DNA from: Comamonas sp.
GTDB taxonomy: Bacteria > Pseudomonadota > Gammaproteobacteria > Burkholderiales > Burkholderiaceae_C
Length of the DNA stretch: 64,000 nt
Direction: 5' to 3'
Assembly: GCF_009360615.1 (NCBI RefSeq)
Contig: NZ_SPEY01000053.1
Coordinates: 23,124 to 87,123, forward strand
Below the pieces are notes generated by a model that made no database searches, had not been told where the DNA came from, and saw only the letters and a program-made list of their open reading frames with translations. Every line of letters starts with the position of its first letter. Positions within the stretch are counted from its first letter, which is position 1. Below, in pieces: positions 55,042 to 63,929 of the stretch. Made by a program: the position numbers and the translations under genes.

Positions 55042-55566
55042 TCATGCCGCCAGCGCCTGGGCCGAAGCCGGCAGGCCGAAGAGGCGGTCGAACGCCCAGT
55101 TGAAGGCAAAGGTGTAGACCATGAAGAACACCAGCAGGCCGGCTTCCATGACGGCGGCTTCCCACAGCGAGATGCCGAACCACCAGGCCATCAGCGGGAT
55201 CAGCATGGCGGCGATGCCGCCTTCGAAACCGATGGCATGCACCACGCGGCGCATCAGGGAACGGCCCTTGACGCTCTGGCGCGATTCCCATTGCTCGAAC
55301 AGGTAGTTGAAGCTCAGGTTCCAGCAGATCGCGATCACCGAGGCGGCCACGGCCATGACGCCGGAATCGCTGGCCTTCTGGCCGATGGCCATGAAGATCA
55401 GGCTGGAGACGATGATGGCAATGGTTTCGTACAAGCCCACGTAGAGGATGCGGCGCTTGGGGCCTTGGAGGCCCGTGGCTTTGATGGAGGCTGCAAAGGC
55501 AGCGGTATTTTTGAGAGACGCGGCAGAGGAGGAAGCGGATGCCATCGCTGAGGCTTGTTGAGACAT
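55042..55566 (-). CDS. PACE-family efflux protein (AceI-like)
   Basis: The 174-residue membrane protein contains two bacterial transmembrane pair repeats: RRILYVGLYETIAIIVSSLIF with SDSGVMAVAASVIAICWNLSFNYLFEQW, and RRVVHAIGFEGGIAAMLIPLM with EAAVMEAGLLVFFMVYTFAFNWAFDRLF. (Each half is quoted by its helices.) The acidic residue in YETIA and GFEGG matches the essential glutamate of PACE transporters. Members export chlorhexidine, other biocides or polyamines. A Ser/Ala-rich N-terminal tail of 35 residues is extra. It is divergent from a LysR gene, the usual aceI-aceR arrangement. Confidence 0.88.
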   Translation of the reverse strand: MSQQASAMASASSSAASLKNTAAFAASIKATGLQGPKRRILYVGLYETIAIIVSSLIFMAIGQKASDSGVMAVAASVIAICWNLSFNYLFEQWESRQSVKGRSLMRRVVHAIGFEGGIAAMLIPLMAWWFGISLWEAAVMEAGLLVFFMVYTFAFNWAFDRLFGLPASAQALAA

Positions 55567-55638
55567 GGGCCGCAGTGTATGTTCCGGAAATTGAAGATAA
55601 AAGTCAGTTCCTATCAATTTTTCTGACAGATCGACACC

Positions 55639-56562
55639 ATGCCCTTTAGCGCCGACCAGGTCCCGCTGTTTCTCGCCGTGCTGGATGCCGGCTCCTTTTC
55701 GGCGGCTGCACGCAAACTGGGGCGTGTGCCGTCGGCCGTCAGCATGGCCATTGCCCAGCTGGAAGCCGAGCTGGACCTGCAGCTGTTCGACCGCAGCGGA
55801 CGCGAGCCCGTGCCCAGCGCCGCCGCCCGGGCGCTAGAACCGCAGGCACGCCTGCTGGCCGAACAGCTGCAGCTGCTGAACTGGCAGGCCCAGAGCCTGC
55901 ACGCGGGGCTGGAAGAACGGCTGACGCTGGCCATCGCCCCCGAGCTGCTGGCCACGCACTGGAGCGAGCCGCTGCACCAGCTGGTGCGCGAGTTTCCGGC
56001 CCTGCCCATCGAGGTGCTCGCCGCACCCCAGGTCGATGCGCTGGAGCTTTTGCATGCGGGCCGCGCCCATCTGGCCCTGGTGTTCGAGCGTCCCGCCATG
56101 GACGGGCGCGAGGGTTTCCAGGAGATGGGCCGCGAGACCCTGGTGGCCGTGATGTCGCCACAGTTCGGGCCCTGGCGGCAGGTGCTGGCCGAGCAGCAGC
56201 CGGGCCACCCTGCACCGCCGCAGCTCACGGTGGAGCAGCTGGCCGCCACGCGCCAGGTGCTGGTGGCCAGCCGCGACCCGCAGCAGACCGATCCGCGCTT
56301 TGTGTTTGCGCGCCAGCTCTGGCGCACGGACAGTCACCAGGCAGCACTGTCGCTGATCGGCGCAGGACTGGCCTGGGGCTGGCTGCCCAAAGGCCTGGTG
56401 GAGTCCCATATCGCCAGCGGCGCACTGATGGAGATTCCCGTGCTCAACCTCAGCAACGGCACGACCTTGTTCGTGGACTGGGTCTGGTCCAAGGAACGCC
56501 CCCAGGGCCTGGCCACGCGGCGCTTTGTGGAACTCATGGGCAGGCAGCCCACGGGCCGCTGA
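55639..56562 (+). CDS. LysR-family regulator divergent from the PACE gene
   Basis: The 307-residue protein has a LysR helix-turn-helix (QVPLFLAVLDAGSFSAAARK, then RVPSAVSMAIAQLEAEL) and a C-terminal effector domain. It starts 73 bases from the PACE gene on the other strand, as AceR-type activators do. The promoter region between them contains AT-rich sequence (55585-55630). Effector unknown. Confidence 0.88.
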   Translation: MPFSADQVPLFLAVLDAGSFSAAARKLGRVPSAVSMAIAQLEAELDLQLFDRSGREPVPSAAARALEPQARLLAEQLQLLNWQAQSLHAGLEERLTLAIAPELLATHWSEPLHQLVREFPALPIEVLAAPQVDALELLHAGRAHLALVFERPAMDGREGFQEMGRETLVAVMSPQFGPWRQVLAEQQPGHPAPPQLTVEQLAATRQVLVASRDPQQTDPRFVFARQLWRTDSHQAALSLIGAGLAWGWLPKGLVESHIASGALMEIPVLNLSNGTTLFVDWVWSKERPQGLATRRFVELMGRQPTGR

Positions 56563-56577
56563 GCCCGGCGCGCGGCA

Positions 56578-57474
56578 CTAGGCTTCTCGCCCCAGGCTGG
56601 CGCGCGCCGCGGGCGCCAGCAGCGCCGCGAACTCGCGCGCCGCGGCGCTGTAATGGCTGCCGCGACGCCACAGCAGTCCGGCCGTGCGCACCAGTTGCGG
56701 GCCCACCAGGTGTATCGCCACCATATCGCTGGCCTGCTGGGCCGCGCGCTCGGGCACGATGGTGGCCATGTCGCCCCAGCGGCACAGCGCGATCAGCGAT
56801 TCCACCGAGCCCATTTCCACACGCAGGCTGGGCGTGACGCCCGCGTCGCGCAGGCCATTGTCGATCAGACCGCGCGTGTAGAAGCTGCGCGGCAGCAGCG
56901 CCAGCGGCACGTCGGCCAGCGACTTGACCGCCAGCGTGCGCCGCCCGGCCAGCGCATGCGAGGGATTGACCAGCAGCATCATGCGTTCGTCGAACAGCGG
57001 CAGGGCCTCGAGTTCGGTGCGCTGCGGCGGATGAAAGCTCACGCCCAGGTCCAGGCTACCATCGAGCAGGCCGGCCTCCACGGGCGGCGCCAGCAGCTCG
57101 CGCACCACCACGTTGACCTTGGGATAGGCTCGCGTGAAGGCCGCCACGGCCGGTGCGACCAGGGTGTTGAGAAAGGTGGGGATCACGCCCAGCGTAAGGG
57201 CGCCGGTCTGCAGCTCGCTGAGATCGGCCAGCGCCATGCGCCCGGCCTCGATCTCGTGCAGTGCGCGCTCGGCATAGTTGCGGAACACCACGCCGGCCTG
57301 CGAGAGCTTGAGCCCACGGCCTATGCGCTCGAACAGCACCATGCCCAGTTCCTCCTCCAGCTGGCGCAGGCCGTGCGACAGCGTGGACTGGGTCACGAAC
57401 AGATTGCGCGCCGAGGTCGTCAGGTGCTCGGTCTTGGCAATGTCGACAAAGTAGCGCAGCTGGCGCAGTTCCAT
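56578..57474 (-). CDS. LysR-family regulator of the cycloisomerase-like gene
   Basis: The 298-residue regulator starts MELRQLRYFVDIAKTEHLTT and has the helix-turn-helix NLFVTQSTLSHGLRQLEEEL, with an effector domain like CatR/CbbR/CynR. I use the ATG at 57474; the longer open frame adds 13 residues without similarity. It ends 15 bases after the convergent LysR gene and is divergent from the muconate-cycloisomerase-like gene, its probable target. Confidence 0.88.
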   Translation of the reverse strand: MELRQLRYFVDIAKTEHLTTSARNLFVTQSTLSHGLRQLEEELGMVLFERIGRGLKLSQAGVVFRNYAERALHEIEAGRMALADLSELQTGALTLGVIPTFLNTLVAPAVAAFTRAYPKVNVVVRELLAPPVEAGLLDGSLDLGVSFHPPQRTELEALPLFDERMMLLVNPSHALAGRRTLAVKSLADVPLALLPRSFYTRGLIDNGLRDAGVTPSLRVEMGSVESLIALCRWGDMATIVPERAAQQASDMVAIHLVGPQLVRTAGLLWRRGSHYSAAAREFAALLAPAARASLGREA

Positions 57475-57624
57475 GGGCGGCTTCCAGGTAGATACATCGA
57501 TGCCATCGAACAATACCTCAAAAATAATTCAGTAGATCAACAGCATTCATGGATTTACGCTGGCGACCATCGCAGCCATGCAGCTGCCCGCCCCAACGCC
57601 CTCCGCCCTCACGGCCTCTTGCCC

Positions 57625-58839
57625 ATGACCATCAGCTTCCCCATCGAACGCATTACCGCGCGCATCCTGGACATTCCCACCATACGCCCGCACAAGCTGT
57701 CGTTCGGCGCCATCCACCGCCAAAGCCCGGTCATCGTCCAGCTGTGGCTGCGCAACGGCGCCACGGGCTTCGGCGAGGCCGCCACCATCGGCGGCCCGTC
57801 GTGGAACGAGGAGTCGCCCGAGAGCATCCACCACGCCATCACCAACCATCTGGCCCCGGCCCTCGCGGGCCAGGACGGCGCGCGCATCGAGGCTTGCCTG
57901 GCCCGCATGGACCTGGCCTGCCGCGGCAATGCCTTTGCCAAGAGCGCCGTGGAGATGGCCTTGCTCGACGCCGTGGCGCGCAGCCTGCAGGTTCCCGTGT
58001 GGCAGCTGCTGGGCGGCAAGCAGCACGACAGCCTGCCCCTGGCCTGGACGCTGGCCAGCGGCGATGTGGAACGCGACCTGGCCGAGGCCCAGCTTCGCCT
58101 GGACCAGGGCCGCCACCGCATCTTCAAGCTCAAGATCGGTGCCCGGACACCCGAGGCCGATCTGGCCCATGTGAGCCAGATCGCGCGCGGCCTGCAGGGC
58201 CGCGCGACGCTGACCGTGGACGTGAACCAGGCCTGGGACGGTGCCACCGCACGGCGCTTTCTGCCGCCCATGATCGAGGCCGGCGTCAGCCTCATCGAGC
58301 AGCCCGTGGCCCAGTGGAACGTGTCCGCGCTGCGCGAGCTTACGGCCACGCTGCCGTCCACGGCCCTGGTCATGGCCGATGAGAGCGTGTGCACGCCGCA
58401 CGACGCCATGCGCCTGGCGCGCGAGCAGGCCTGCCACGTGTTCTCGCTCAAGGTCGCCAAGCACGGCGGTCTGCTGCGCACGCGCCAGGTCGCCGCCATC
58501 GCCCAGGCCGCCGACATCGGCTGGTACGGCGGCACCATGCTCGAAACCTCGATAGGCTCGGCCGCCTCGGCCCATGTGTTCGCCACGCTGGGCGGGCGCC
58601 ACCACAACTGCGAACTGTTCGGGCCCCAGCTGCTGGTGGACGACATCGTGACCGAGCGCATGCCGATTGCCGACTTCGCCCTGCAATTGCCCGACGGCCC
58701 CGGCCTGGGCGTGGAAGTGGATCCGGCCCAGCTCGACCGCTTCGACCGCGCGCGCCAGGGCCTGCAACCCACGCACATCGACCTCGCCGCCGCAGCTTCA
58801 TCCGCCCCCGTGTCTGCGCCTGCCCCCTCAGCCCGCTGA
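57625..58839 (+). CDS. Muconate cycloisomerase/enolase-superfamily protein
   Basis: The 404-residue enzyme belongs to the muconate-lactonizing subgroup. Catalytic motifs are HRIFKLKIG near residues 165-173 (the KxK pair), VDVNQAW near 201-207 (metal Asp), IEQPVAQW near 228-235 (metal Glu), MADES near 251-255 (metal Asp) and FSLKVAKHGGLLR near 276-288 (second lysine). It may form muconolactone from muconate, but catA and catC are absent, so chloromuconate or another substrate, or an epimerase activity, remains possible. The following Bug protein suggests uptake of the substrate acid. Confidence 0.85.
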   Translation: MTISFPIERITARILDIPTIRPHKLSFGAIHRQSPVIVQLWLRNGATGFGEAATIGGPSWNEESPESIHHAITNHLAPALAGQDGARIEACLARMDLACRGNAFAKSAVEMALLDAVARSLQVPVWQLLGGKQHDSLPLAWTLASGDVERDLAEAQLRLDQGRHRIFKLKIGARTPEADLAHVSQIARGLQGRATLTVDVNQAWDGATARRFLPPMIEAGVSLIEQPVAQWNVSALRELTATLPSTALVMADESVCTPHDAMRLAREQACHVFSLKVAKHGGLLRTRQVAAIAQAADIGWYGGTMLETSIGSAASAHVFATLGGRHHNCELFGPQLLVDDIVTERMPIADFALQLPDGPGLGVEVDPAQLDRFDRARQGLQPTHIDLAAAASSAPVSAPAPSAR

Positions 58840-58881
58840 CACCGCTCCAACTACAACATTCATCTTCAGGAGACATCCACC

Positions 58882-59877
58882 ATGCAACGCCGCCTTCTCT
58901 GCACCCTCGCCGCACTGCCCGCCGTCCTCGGCCTGAGCGCCCTGGCCCCCGCCGCCCAGGCCCAGACGCCCGATGCCAACTGGCCCAGCAAGCCTATTCG
59001 CTGGATCGTGCCCTTCCCGCCGGGCGGCGCCATGGATGCCATCGCCCGCACGCTGGGCGAGAAGGCCGCGCGCACGCTGGGCCAGCCCTTCGTCATCGAG
59101 AACCGCCCTGGCGCGGGCGGCAACATCGGCGCCGACTTCGTGGCCAAGTCCCCGGCCGACGGCTACACGCTGATGATCACCTCCATCGGCATGGCCACCA
59201 ACAAGCCGCTGTACCGCAAGCTCAGCTATGACCCGATCAAGGACTTCGCGCCCGTGGGCGTGCTGGCCGTGGTGCCCAACATCCTGGTCACCAACTCCAC
59301 CCAGCCCCAGATCAAGAGCGTGGCCGACGTGGTGGCCGCGGCCAAGGCCGCGCCGGGCAAGCTGACCTATGCCTCGGCCGGCAACGGCACCTCCATCCAC
59401 CTGGCCGGCGAAGTCTTCACCTCGCTGGCGGGCGTGGACATGCTGCACATCCCCTACAAGGGATCGGGCCCCGCCGTCTCCGACCTGCTGGGCGGCCAGG
59501 TCAACTACATGTTCGACTCCATCACCTCGGCGCGACCCCACATCCAGTCGGGCAAGCTGCGGGCGCTGGCCGTGACGACGGCCAAGCGCTCGACCAGCAT
59601 GCCCGACGTCCCCACCATGGAGGAAGCGGGCATCAAGGGCTATGAAGTCTCGCCCTGGTTCGCCGCCTTCATGCCCGCCGGCACGCCGCCGGCCATCGTG
59701 AAGAAGCTCAACCAGACCTTTGTGGCCGCCATGAAGCAGCCCGACGTCATCGAGCGCTTCCAGGCCATCGGCGCCGAGGTCGTCGGCTCCACGCCCGAGG
59801 AAGCGGCGCGTCACCTGCAGGCCGAAAGCCAGCGCTGGACGCGGCTGATCAACGAGCGCGGCATCCAGATGGACTGA
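58882..59877 (+). CDS. Bug/TctC-family periplasmic binding protein
   Basis: The 331-residue protein has a signal peptide (MQRRLLCTLAALPAVLGLSA, cleavage after AAQA near residue 30) and the Bug signature WPSKPIRWIVPFPPGGAMDA near 34-53, then NRPGAGGNIGADFVAKSPAD and GKLTYASAGNGTSIHL. Bug proteins capture carboxylates or amides for tripartite uptake or sensing. Co-directional with and 42 bases behind the cycloisomerase-like gene; no tctA/B membrane genes are nearby. Confidence 0.92.
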   Translation: MQRRLLCTLAALPAVLGLSALAPAAQAQTPDANWPSKPIRWIVPFPPGGAMDAIARTLGEKAARTLGQPFVIENRPGAGGNIGADFVAKSPADGYTLMITSIGMATNKPLYRKLSYDPIKDFAPVGVLAVVPNILVTNSTQPQIKSVADVVAAAKAAPGKLTYASAGNGTSIHLAGEVFTSLAGVDMLHIPYKGSGPAVSDLLGGQVNYMFDSITSARPHIQSGKLRALAVTTAKRSTSMPDVPTMEEAGIKGYEVSPWFAAFMPAGTPPAIVKKLNQTFVAAMKQPDVIERFQAIGAEVVGSTPEEAARHLQAESQRWTRLINERGIQMD

Positions 59878-59970
59878 GTGCGCCACAACCGTGCGGGTCG
59901 GCCGCCGCTTGAGCTGCCGCCGGCCATGCGCTAGGCTGGGTGCCTCGTCACACCAGGGAGGCCGCCGCCC

Positions 59971-60834
59971 ATGCCGCAATCGATCTTCACCAGCAGCGAT
60001 GCTGCGCTGCGCGAACGCTGGGAGGCACTGCAACCGGGTGCCGCCGCCGTCAAGGCCGGACGCTGCGAGCTGGCCGGGTTCGACCCCGGCGCCAAGCCCT
60101 TCTCGGGCGGCAGCAAGGCCCAGGACAAGGCCGGCGTCGAAGCCCTGGCCGAGGAGCTGGACGTGCTGCAGAACCTGTTCTATGCCGACCGGCGCTTCAA
60201 GCTGCTGGTCATACTGCAGGGCATGGACGCTGCCGGCAAGGACGGAACGCTGCGCGCGGTCTTCGGTCGCATGTCGCCGCTGGGCGTGCGCTCCGTGGGC
60301 TGGAAGGCGCCGACCGACGTGGAAAAGTCCCACGACTACCTGTGGCGCATTCATCAGCAAACGCCGGGGGCGGGCGAGATCGTGCTCTTCAACCGCAGCC
60401 AGTACGAAGATGTGCTGGTGCCCGTGGTCAACGGCTGGCTCACGCCCGAGCAGCAGACCCAGCGCTATGCGCAGATCAACGACTTCGAGCGCATGCTCAG
60501 CGAAACCGGCACGGTGATCGTCAAGTTCATGCTCCACATCAGCAAGGACGAGCAGCGCGAGCGACTGCAGCAGCGGCTGGACGACCCCTGCAAGCACTGG
60601 AAGTTCGACGAGAACGATCTCAAGGTGCGCGCCCAGTGGGACGACTATCAGCAGGCCTACGGCCGGCTGCTGGCTGCCACGCACACGCCATGGGCGCCCT
60701 GGACCATTGTCCCTGCCGACTCCAAGACGCACCGCAACCTGATGGTGGCCACGGTGCTGCGCGAGGTGCTGGGCAACCTGGAACTGAAATATCCGCCCGG
60801 CGCACCGGGGCTGGATCACATCCAGGTCCGGTGA
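59971..60834 (+). CDS. ppk2: Polyphosphate kinase 2 family protein
   Basis: The 287-residue kinase uses polyphosphate to phosphorylate nucleotides (or the reverse). Walker A is GMDAAGKDG near residues 84-92, Walker B and lid are NRSQYEDVLVPVV near 143-155 and KDEQRERLQQRLDDP near 190-204. Its length matches single-domain PPK2 enzymes (class I-III); the GSKAQDKAG N-terminal variation leaves class uncertain. It stands alone between the Bug gene and a convergent hydratase-like gene. Confidence 0.92.
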   Translation: MPQSIFTSSDAALRERWEALQPGAAAVKAGRCELAGFDPGAKPFSGGSKAQDKAGVEALAEELDVLQNLFYADRRFKLLVILQGMDAAGKDGTLRAVFGRMSPLGVRSVGWKAPTDVEKSHDYLWRIHQQTPGAGEIVLFNRSQYEDVLVPVVNGWLTPEQQTQRYAQINDFERMLSETGTVIVKFMLHISKDEQRERLQQRLDDPCKHWKFDENDLKVRAQWDDYQQAYGRLLAATHTPWAPWTIVPADSKTHRNLMVATVLREVLGNLELKYPPGAPGLDHIQVR

Positions 60835-60883
60835 TACGGACAGCGCCCGCAGCCAGCGGACATCGGCGCCTGCGCTTCGCTCT

Positions 60884-60980
60884 CATAAAAAGAGCTTATA
60901 TCGCTTGTAATCAATGAATTTCAGAATGAAAAGCATCTGAAATCATTTATCAACAAGCGATAGAAGCTCCTTTTTTTATG
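60884..60980. repeat. Long imperfect inverted repeat between ppk2 and the hydratase-like gene
   Basis: Arms 60884-60924 and about 60934-60980 are mutually complementary over more than 40 positions with few mismatches. They include ATAAAAAGAGCTTATATCGC on the left and GCGATAGAAGCTCCTTTTTT on the right. It contains two copies of the CAAGCGATA-AAGCT-like repeat in opposite orientation. Between two convergent genes it may act as bidirectional terminator, ending in a run of T in both directions. Confidence 0.65.
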
Positions 60981-60993
60981 CCGCCAGGATGGA

Positions 60994-61917
60994 TCAGAAC
61001 TGCCAGCCCAGTCCGCCCAGACCGTCAAACGCCATCTCGAAGCGATCGCCGGCCTGCAGCGGCATACAGCCGCACCAGGTTCCCGTCGTCACCACGGTGC
61101 CGGCAGGCACGCTGCCGTATTCGCGCGCCACATGCTGCAGCCAGTCCACCAGCAGCCAGGCCGGATCGCCCAGGCTGTGCGTTCCGGTGAAGCGCTGCGG
61201 CGAGCCGCCATTCACGGTCACCGTGCACCGCTGCTGCGCCCAGTCGCGCCCGGCGATGACGGAAGCGCTCTGCCACTCGCCCAGCGCCAGTCCGCCATGG
61301 CACTGGCCGTCGGCCAGCAGGGCCAGGGCCGGGGCCTTGGTGCCGTCACGCCAGCGCACATCCACCCATTCCACGGCCACGCAGACGGCGTCCACCAGCG
61401 CCAGCGCGCTGTCGTAATCCAGTGCAGCGGTCTCGGCGGCGCTCACGTCGCGGCCTATGCGCAGGGCGATCTCGGCCTCGGCACCGCGCAGATTGAAGAC
61501 GGTCTCGGGCGCGGGCACCAGACTATCTTCCTGGCGAATGCCGCCCTCGGGCAATGGCACATGCAGCAGCGCGGCTTGGCGATCCGGCCCGCCGGACTTC
61601 CAGTAACGCGGCGCACGATCGGCAGGCCACCAGTTCCAGGTGCGCGCCAGTGCGCTTTGCACGGCACGGGCATCGGCACCATCTCTCATCAGCGCAGCCA
61701 CATCGGCGCCCCGGGCCTGGGGCGTGCCCAGCCGGCGCGACCACCACAGCGCATCGGCCGTGGCATAGCTGTCTTCGGGCAAATCGGGCCACAGCGTCTT
61801 CCAGTCGGGCAGCACCTCATCCTGCGTCTGCAGTTCGGGGGCCAGACCGATGGGAGGGGTATTGGCAAACGGAGCCGGGCCGCACCAGCCGCCTTTGCAA
61901 TCTTGGTTTTCAGACAT
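60994..61917 (-). CDS. 2-keto-4-pentenoate hydratase/FAH-like protein
   Basis: The 307-residue protein belongs to the fumarylacetoacetate hydrolase/hydratase family. Features are PETVFNLRGAEAEIALRIGRD near residues 135-155 (metal-binding Glu pair), AVEWVDVRW near 178, LADGQCHGGLALGEW near 197-211 and GTVVTTGTWCGCMPLQAGD near 275-293. It could hydrate a 2-keto-pentenoate or cleave a fumarylpyruvate-like ketone. It starts at ATG 61917. Substrate unknown. Confidence 0.8.
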   Translation of the reverse strand: MSENQDCKGGWCGPAPFANTPPIGLAPELQTQDEVLPDWKTLWPDLPEDSYATADALWWSRRLGTPQARGADVAALMRDGADARAVQSALARTWNWWPADRAPRYWKSGGPDRQAALLHVPLPEGGIRQEDSLVPAPETVFNLRGAEAEIALRIGRDVSAAETAALDYDSALALVDAVCVAVEWVDVRWRDGTKAPALALLADGQCHGGLALGEWQSASVIAGRDWAQQRCTVTVNGGSPQRFTGTHSLGDPAWLLVDWLQHVAREYGSVPAGTVVTTGTWCGCMPLQAGDRFEMAFDGLGGLGWQF

Positions 61918-62126
61918 GGCGGCAATGATGGCAAATTTCCTGCCCCCATGCCATCCATGGGGCGCTTGGCCCGCATCCAGAGCGGCTTTCAGATGGTTAT
62001 GCATAAAACGCATAGCATCGCAAACAAGAAGCCTTGGACAGGAAAATTCGGCGCGCGCACACTGTGAATCCCGGACAGCAAGGGCTTGCAAAGTCCTTGC
62101 TCCACTCAGTCAACCAGGCCTTCATC

Positions 62127-63434
62127 ATGCAAGCCAAAGACTCTTCAGCGCTGTCCACAGCGCATGCTCTGCCCTCCTACCTCAACCCCGATCATCTCGG
62201 TCCCTGGGGCATTTATCTGCAACAGGTCGACCGTGTCACCCCCTATCTGGGCTCGCTGGCCCGCTGGGTGGAAACACTCAAGCGCCCCAAGCGCATCCTG
62301 GTCGTCGACGTGCCCATCGAGATGGACGACGGCCGCATCGCCCACTTCGAGGGCTACCGCGTGCAGCACAACCTGAGCCGCGGCCCCGGCAAGGGCGGCG
62401 TGCGCTTCCACCAGGATGTGACGCTGTCCGAAGTGATGGCCCTCTCGGCCTGGATGAGCATCAAGAATGCGGCCGTGAACGTGCCCTACGGCGGCGCCAA
62501 GGGCGGCATCCGTGTCGATCCCCGTCAGCTGTCCAAGGCGGAACTGGAGCGCCTGACACGCCGTTACACCAGCGAGATCGGTCTGCTGATCGGCCCCACC
62601 AAGGACATTCCGGCTCCTGACGTGAACACCAACGGCCAGGTCATGGCCTGGATGATGGACACCTACTCCATGAACACGGGCGCCACGGCCACCGGCGTGG
62701 TCACGGGCAAGCCTGTGGACCTGGGCGGTTCGCTGGGCCGCGTCGAGGCCACGGGCCGCGGCGTGTTCACGGTGGGCGTGGAAGCGGCCAAGCTGACCGG
62801 CCTGAATGTGCAGGGCGCACGCGTGGCCGTGCAGGGCTTCGGCAATGTGGGCGGCACGGCAGGCAAGCTGTTTGCCGACGCCGGCGCCAAGGTCGTGGCC
62901 GTGCAGGACCATACGGGCACCATCCGCAACGCCAACGGTCTGGATGTGGCGGCCTTGCTGGAGCATGTGGGCAACACCGGCGGCGTGGGCGGCTTTGCCG
63001 GCGCCGAGGCCATGGATGCAGCCGACTTCTGGGGCGTGGATTGCGACATCCTGATCCCCGCGGCGCTGGAAGGCCAGATCACCAAGGACAACGCAGGCCA
63101 GATCAAGGCCAAGCTGGTGATCGAAGGTGCCAACGGCCCCACCACCCCCGAGGCCGACGACATCCTCAATGAAAAAGGCGTGCTGGTTCTGCCCGACGTG
63201 ATCGCCAATGCCGGCGGCGTGACCGTGAGCTATTTCGAGTGGGTACAGGACTTCTCCAGCTTCTTCTGGACCGAAGACGAGATCAACGCACGCCTGGTGC
63301 GCATCATGCAGGAAGCCTTTGCCGGCGTCTGGGCCGTGGCCCAGGAGCACAAGGTGACGCTGCGCACTGCCACCTTCATCGTGGCCTGCAAGCGCATTCT
63401 CCACGCCCGCGAGGCACGCGGCCTGTATCCATAA
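62127..63434 (+). CDS. gdhA: Glutamate dehydrogenase
   Basis: The 435-residue enzyme interconverts glutamate and 2-oxoglutarate plus ammonia. Signatures are [20 protein letters not shown] near residues 77-96, catalytic lysine region [14 protein letters not shown] near 120-133 and the dinucleotide fold [21 protein letters not shown] near 234-254. The family is close to the NAD-type small hexameric GDH. It completes the use of glutamate from the hut pathway. The region after it carries tandem repeats. Confidence 0.93.
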   Translation: MQAKDSSALSTAHALPSYLNPDHLGPWGIYLQQVDRVTPYLGSLARWVETLKRPKRILVVDVPIEMDDGRIAHFEGYRVQHNLSRGPGKGGVRFHQDVTLSEVMALSAWMSIKNAAVNVPYGGAKGGIRVDPRQLSKAELERLTRRYTSEIGLLIGPTKDIPAPDVNTNGQVMAWMMDTYSMNTGATATGVVTGKPVDLGGSLGRVEATGRGVFTVGVEAAKLTGLNVQGARVAVQGFGNVGGTAGKLFADAGAKVVAVQDHTGTIRNANGLDVAALLEHVGNTGGVGGFAGAEAMDAADFWGVDCDILIPAALEGQITKDNAGQIKAKLVIEGANGPTTPEADDILNEKGVLVLPDVIANAGGVTVSYFEWVQDFSSFFWTEDEINARLVRIMQEAFAGVWAVAQEHKVTLRTATFIVACKRILHAREARGLYP

Positions 63435-63458
63435 TCCCCCGGAGGCGTACGCGCCTTC

Positions 63459-63514
63459 CCCTGGGCGGGCGTCCCTGGGCGGGCGTCCCTGGCCGGGCGC
63501 CCCTAGCCGGGCGC
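63459..63514. repeat. Four-copy 14-base tandem repeat
   Basis: CCCTGGGCGGGCGT occurs twice perfectly (63459-63472, 63473-63486) and is followed by two variants CCCTGGCCGGGCGC (63487-63500) and CCCTAGCCGGGCGC (63501-63514). It is just past gdhA. Confidence 0.85.
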
Positions 63515-63638
63515 CCTCTCCCCACACGCTTCGCGCCAACGGAGGGAGCGACGCCTTCGCCGGGGCGGCCGGGCCGCACGGCGGCACTTGCTCGGCATCT
63601 CTTTGTTGGGATGTACCTGTTGTAGTGCGAGCACAACG

Positions 63639-63670
63639 AAAAAAGCCTTCTGTCTCCAGAAGGCTTTTTT
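63639..63670. terminator. Bidirectional terminator before the tRNA
   Basis: AAAAAAGCCTTCTG and CAGAAGGCTTTTTT are perfect complements around loop TCTC. The T-run on each strand makes it an intrinsic terminator, certainly for the tRNA transcript. Confidence 0.9.
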
Positions 63671-63672
63671 AT

Positions 63673-63749
<77 letters not shown>

Positions 63750-63929
63750 GTAATTTGTGCTCGACAACAGCTGCTGTGTCGATAGGCGCAATTGTAGCCC
63801 AAATCGGCCTGTCATGCGGAGCAGTTATATAGACACGCGCTTTTTATGGTTACTGGCTCTGAAATTTGTCGCCCGATACCGATGGGTGCCAGCATTTGCG
63901 GCGCGGGCCAGTCGGTATAGTTGCCGCCC

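Larger units (their letters stand above)
63435..63672. other. Repeat-containing intergenic region with terminator
   Basis: The region contains the GGAGGCG/CGCCTTCC hairpin (63441-63459), a 14-base tandem repeat (63459-63514) and a strong intrinsic terminator (63639-63670). No gene is evident. Confidence 0.45.

Noticed and set aside
53295..55103. Open frame overlapping gltS in another frame
   Set aside because: GltS motifs are all in the other frame; the sequence of this one is Arg/Ala/Gly-rich without similarity.
58828..60819. Long minus-strand open frame opposite the Bug and PPK2 genes
   Set aside because: It crosses two clear genes and has no motif; composition is that of a frame shadow.
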